Assembly (NCBI RefSeq): GCF_030551255.1
Contig: NZ_CP130630.1
Coordinates: forward strand, 11,469,001 to 11,533,000
From: Streptomyces sp. NL15-2K
GTDB taxonomy: Bacteria; Actinomycetota; Actinomycetes; Streptomycetales; Streptomycetaceae
Direction of reading: 5' to 3'
DNA: 64,000 nt
Shown here: piece by piece, positions 62,829 to 64,000 of the stretch
Position numbering within the stretch: the first letter of the stretch is position 1
Layout: every line of letters begins with the position of its first letter
Position numbers and translations under genes: made by a program
The notes under the pieces: generated by a model
Databases searched by the model: none
What the model saw: the letters and a program-made list of their open reading frames with translations, nothing else
What the model was told of the DNA's origin: nothing

Positions 62829-63380
62829 ATGTCACTCCCGCACGCGATCCTCACTGCCCTGCTCGAGAAGCCGTCGTCGGGGCTCGAGCTGACCCGCCGG
62901 TTCGACAGGTCGATCGGTTACTTCTGGTCGGCGACGCATCAGCAGATCTATCGCGAGCTGGGAAAACTGGAGGCCGAGGGCTACATCCGCACCCTGCCGT
63001 CCGAGCAGCCGACGCGCGGGCAGAAGAAGAGCTACGAGGTCCTGCCCGCGGGCCGCGCCGAACTCGCCCGCTGGAGCGCGGCCTCCCAGGACCCCAAGCC
63101 GCTGCGCGACGTGCTGCTGCTGCGGCTGCGGGCGGCGGCCGTGGTCGGGACCGAGGGTATCGAGGCCGACCTGCGCCGCCATCTGGAGCTGCACCGGCGG
63201 CAGCTGGCCGAGTACGAGGAGATCCAGGAGCGCGACTTCCCGCCGGACAAGGACAGCCCGCAGGACCGGCTGCGGCACCTCGTGCTGCGGGCCGGCATCG
63301 ACCTGGAGACCTCCTGGACGCGGTGGCTCACGCACGCCCTCGACGAGTTCGCCGAGCTGCCCGCCGATCAGAGCCGGTAG
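62829..63380 (+). CDS. PadR-family transcriptional regulator
   Basis: The product has 183 aa. The PadR winged helix is residues 1-80 (MSLPHAILTALLEKPSSGLE, YFWSATHQQIYRELGKLEAE, QKKSYEVLPAGRAELARWSA), with the helical C-terminus after residue 90 (LHRRQLAEYEEIQERDFPPD). TAGGAT lies 7 bp before the ATG with no ribosome site, so the message is leaderless. It is convergent with a secreted protein gene and stands 79 bp after the FadH-like gene, whose palindromic operator it could bind. Confidence 0.88.
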   Translation: MSLPHAILTALLEKPSSGLELTRRFDRSIGYFWSATHQQIYRELGKLEAEGYIRTLPSEQPTRGQKKSYEVLPAGRAELARWSAASQDPKPLRDVLLLRLRAAAVVGTEGIEADLRRHLELHRRQLAEYEEIQERDFPPDKDSPQDRLRHLVLRAGIDLETSWTRWLTHALDEFAELPADQSR

Positions 63381-63925
63381 GGCTTCGAGCGGCGGCGCAG
63401 GAACCAGGCCGTGGCCGCGATACCCGTGACCACCAGACCCCCGCCGACCGCCAGCGTGAGCGTGCCGTAGTCCTTCGTGGTACCGCCCATCCCGCCCATG
63501 ACACCGCGCGTCGGCGAGGCCGTGGCCGTGGCCGTGGCCGTGGCCGAGATCGAGGGAGTGGTGGGCGGGGAGACGATCACCGACTGCCTGCCCGCCGTCG
63601 ACCCGTCCCTGTTGCAGATCACGACGACGGTGTACGTACCGGGACTCACGTTGGACCAGAGAGCCGACTGGCTGGCGTTGGTGCCGGACAGATCGGCCTG
63701 GCGGCCCTGGGCGAAGCTCGTCTGGCCGCTGCTGAGCAGGGAAGCCCTGCCGAAGCCGTTGTTGCCGCTGGTGCACGCGCTGGTGGTGACCGAGACGGTG
63801 GACCCGGTGGTGCTCACGGAGATCCCGGTCTGGGCGGTGGCCGGTCCGGCCGCCGGAACGAGCGGCAGCGCGGCGGCGGCTGCCACGGTCAGGCCGGATC
63901 GGAGGAAGAGCGATGAGTTGCGCAT
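63368..63925 (-). CDS. Secreted or membrane-anchored small protein with C-terminal anchor
   Basis: The product has 185 aa from ATG 63925, with GGAGGG 7 bp upstream. A Sec signal peptide (SLFLRSGLTVAAAAALPLVP up to AGPATAQ) precedes a Ser/Thr/Gly-rich ectodomain with two cysteines (TSACTSGNNGF, VVVICNRDG) and a SATATATATAS repeat. The C-terminus is a membrane segment (LTLAVGGGLVVTGIAATAWF) followed by RRRSKPYRL. There is no LPXTG motif, so it is retained as a membrane protein. Its 3' end overlaps the PadR stop by 13 bp. The function is unknown. Confidence 0.75.
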   Translation of the reverse strand: MRNSSLFLRSGLTVAAAAALPLVPAAGPATAQTGISVSTTGSTVSVTTSACTSGNNGFGRASLLSSGQTSFAQGRQADLSGTNASQSALWSNVSPGTYTVVVICNRDGSTAGRQSVIVSPPTTPSISATATATATASPTRGVMGGMGGTTKDYGTLTLAVGGGLVVTGIAATAWFLRRRSKPYRL

Positions 63926-64000
63926 GGGACTGCCCTCCGGCGGCACGGTTGGCGGTACATCCCTTGCGCCGCCGAGGATCGGGGAACGCCCGTGCTGCCA

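Overview
The window is chromosomal DNA of a high-GC actinomycete, almost certainly Streptomyces. Coding regions are very GC-rich with G/C in third positions. GTG starts are frequent and 4-bp stop/start overlaps join genes in operons. Many genes appear leaderless, with a TANNNT-type -10 box about 7 bp before the start codon. Family content is typical of streptomycetes: SpoIIE-type phosphatases, a GH42 beta-galactosidase with a LacI regulator, paired Fluc subunits, MptB/GT87 mannosyltransferases and many LysR, PadR, MarR and GntR regulators. No rRNA, tRNA, integrase, transposase or CRISPR array was seen. Identifications rest on reading motifs, not on database searches.

Layout. 1-1.6 kb: a LysR gene cut by the window edge, a decayed flavin-monooxygenase remnant and an SseB-type gene. 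1.6-11.6 kb: a tightly coupled nine-gene minus-strand operon for organosulfur uptake and desulfonation (hydrolase, mercaptopyruvate-type sulfurtransferase, ABC permease, ATPase, lipoprotein, flavin monooxygenase, second lipoprotein, acyl-CoA-dehydrogenase-like flavoprotein, FAD-linked oxidase), divergent from a LysR gene. 11.6-16.1 kb: MarR, VOC protein, and a LacI/GH42 galactosidase pair. 16.2-19.9 kb: small winged-helix protein, beta-propeller protein, a Fluc-DUF190-Fluc fluoride export operon and an undecaprenyl-diphosphatase. 19.9-26.6 kb: an asparagine/aspartate/glutamine catabolic cluster (FCD-GntR regulator, permease, asparaginase, aspartase, glutaminase), interrupted by a 16-bp tandem-repeat array of about 45 units. 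26.7-32.8 kb: two membrane mannosyltransferases, a D,D-carboxypeptidase whose 3' end overlaps the second of them, a short Rho paralogue and a methyltransferase. 33-45.6 kb: a large GAF/SpoIIE/ATPase protein behind a Crp-like site, SnoaL and PadR genes, a deletion scar between an AraC gene and a hydrolase gene, esterases, an 8-oxoguanine-deaminase-like amidohydrolase and a molybdopterin oxidoreductase with its flavin reductase. 45.8-64 kb: a quinone-reductase-like enzyme, a GNAT protein with a repeat-rich head, a PrmC-like methyltransferase behind a candidate leader ORF, GMC oxidoreductase, TauE, LysR plus a LysR pseudogene, a second SpoIIE phosphatase, a CPA2 antiporter, a DUF3040 gene broken by an 8-bp repeat, an M20 peptidase, an SDR, a 2,4-dienoyl-CoA-reductase-like enzyme with a palindromic operator, PadR, and a secreted C-terminally anchored protein.

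The most unusual items are the 16-bp array with its 127-bp higher-order repeat between the asparaginase and aspartase genes, the TACCGGCG x3 slippage frameshift, the paired 5' truncation of AraC and hydrolase, two inverted copies of a dispersed hairpin repeat around the array and aspartase/glutaminase genes, a shared CAAYTAGTTG core next to PadR-linked promoters, and a candidate leader-peptide attenuator.
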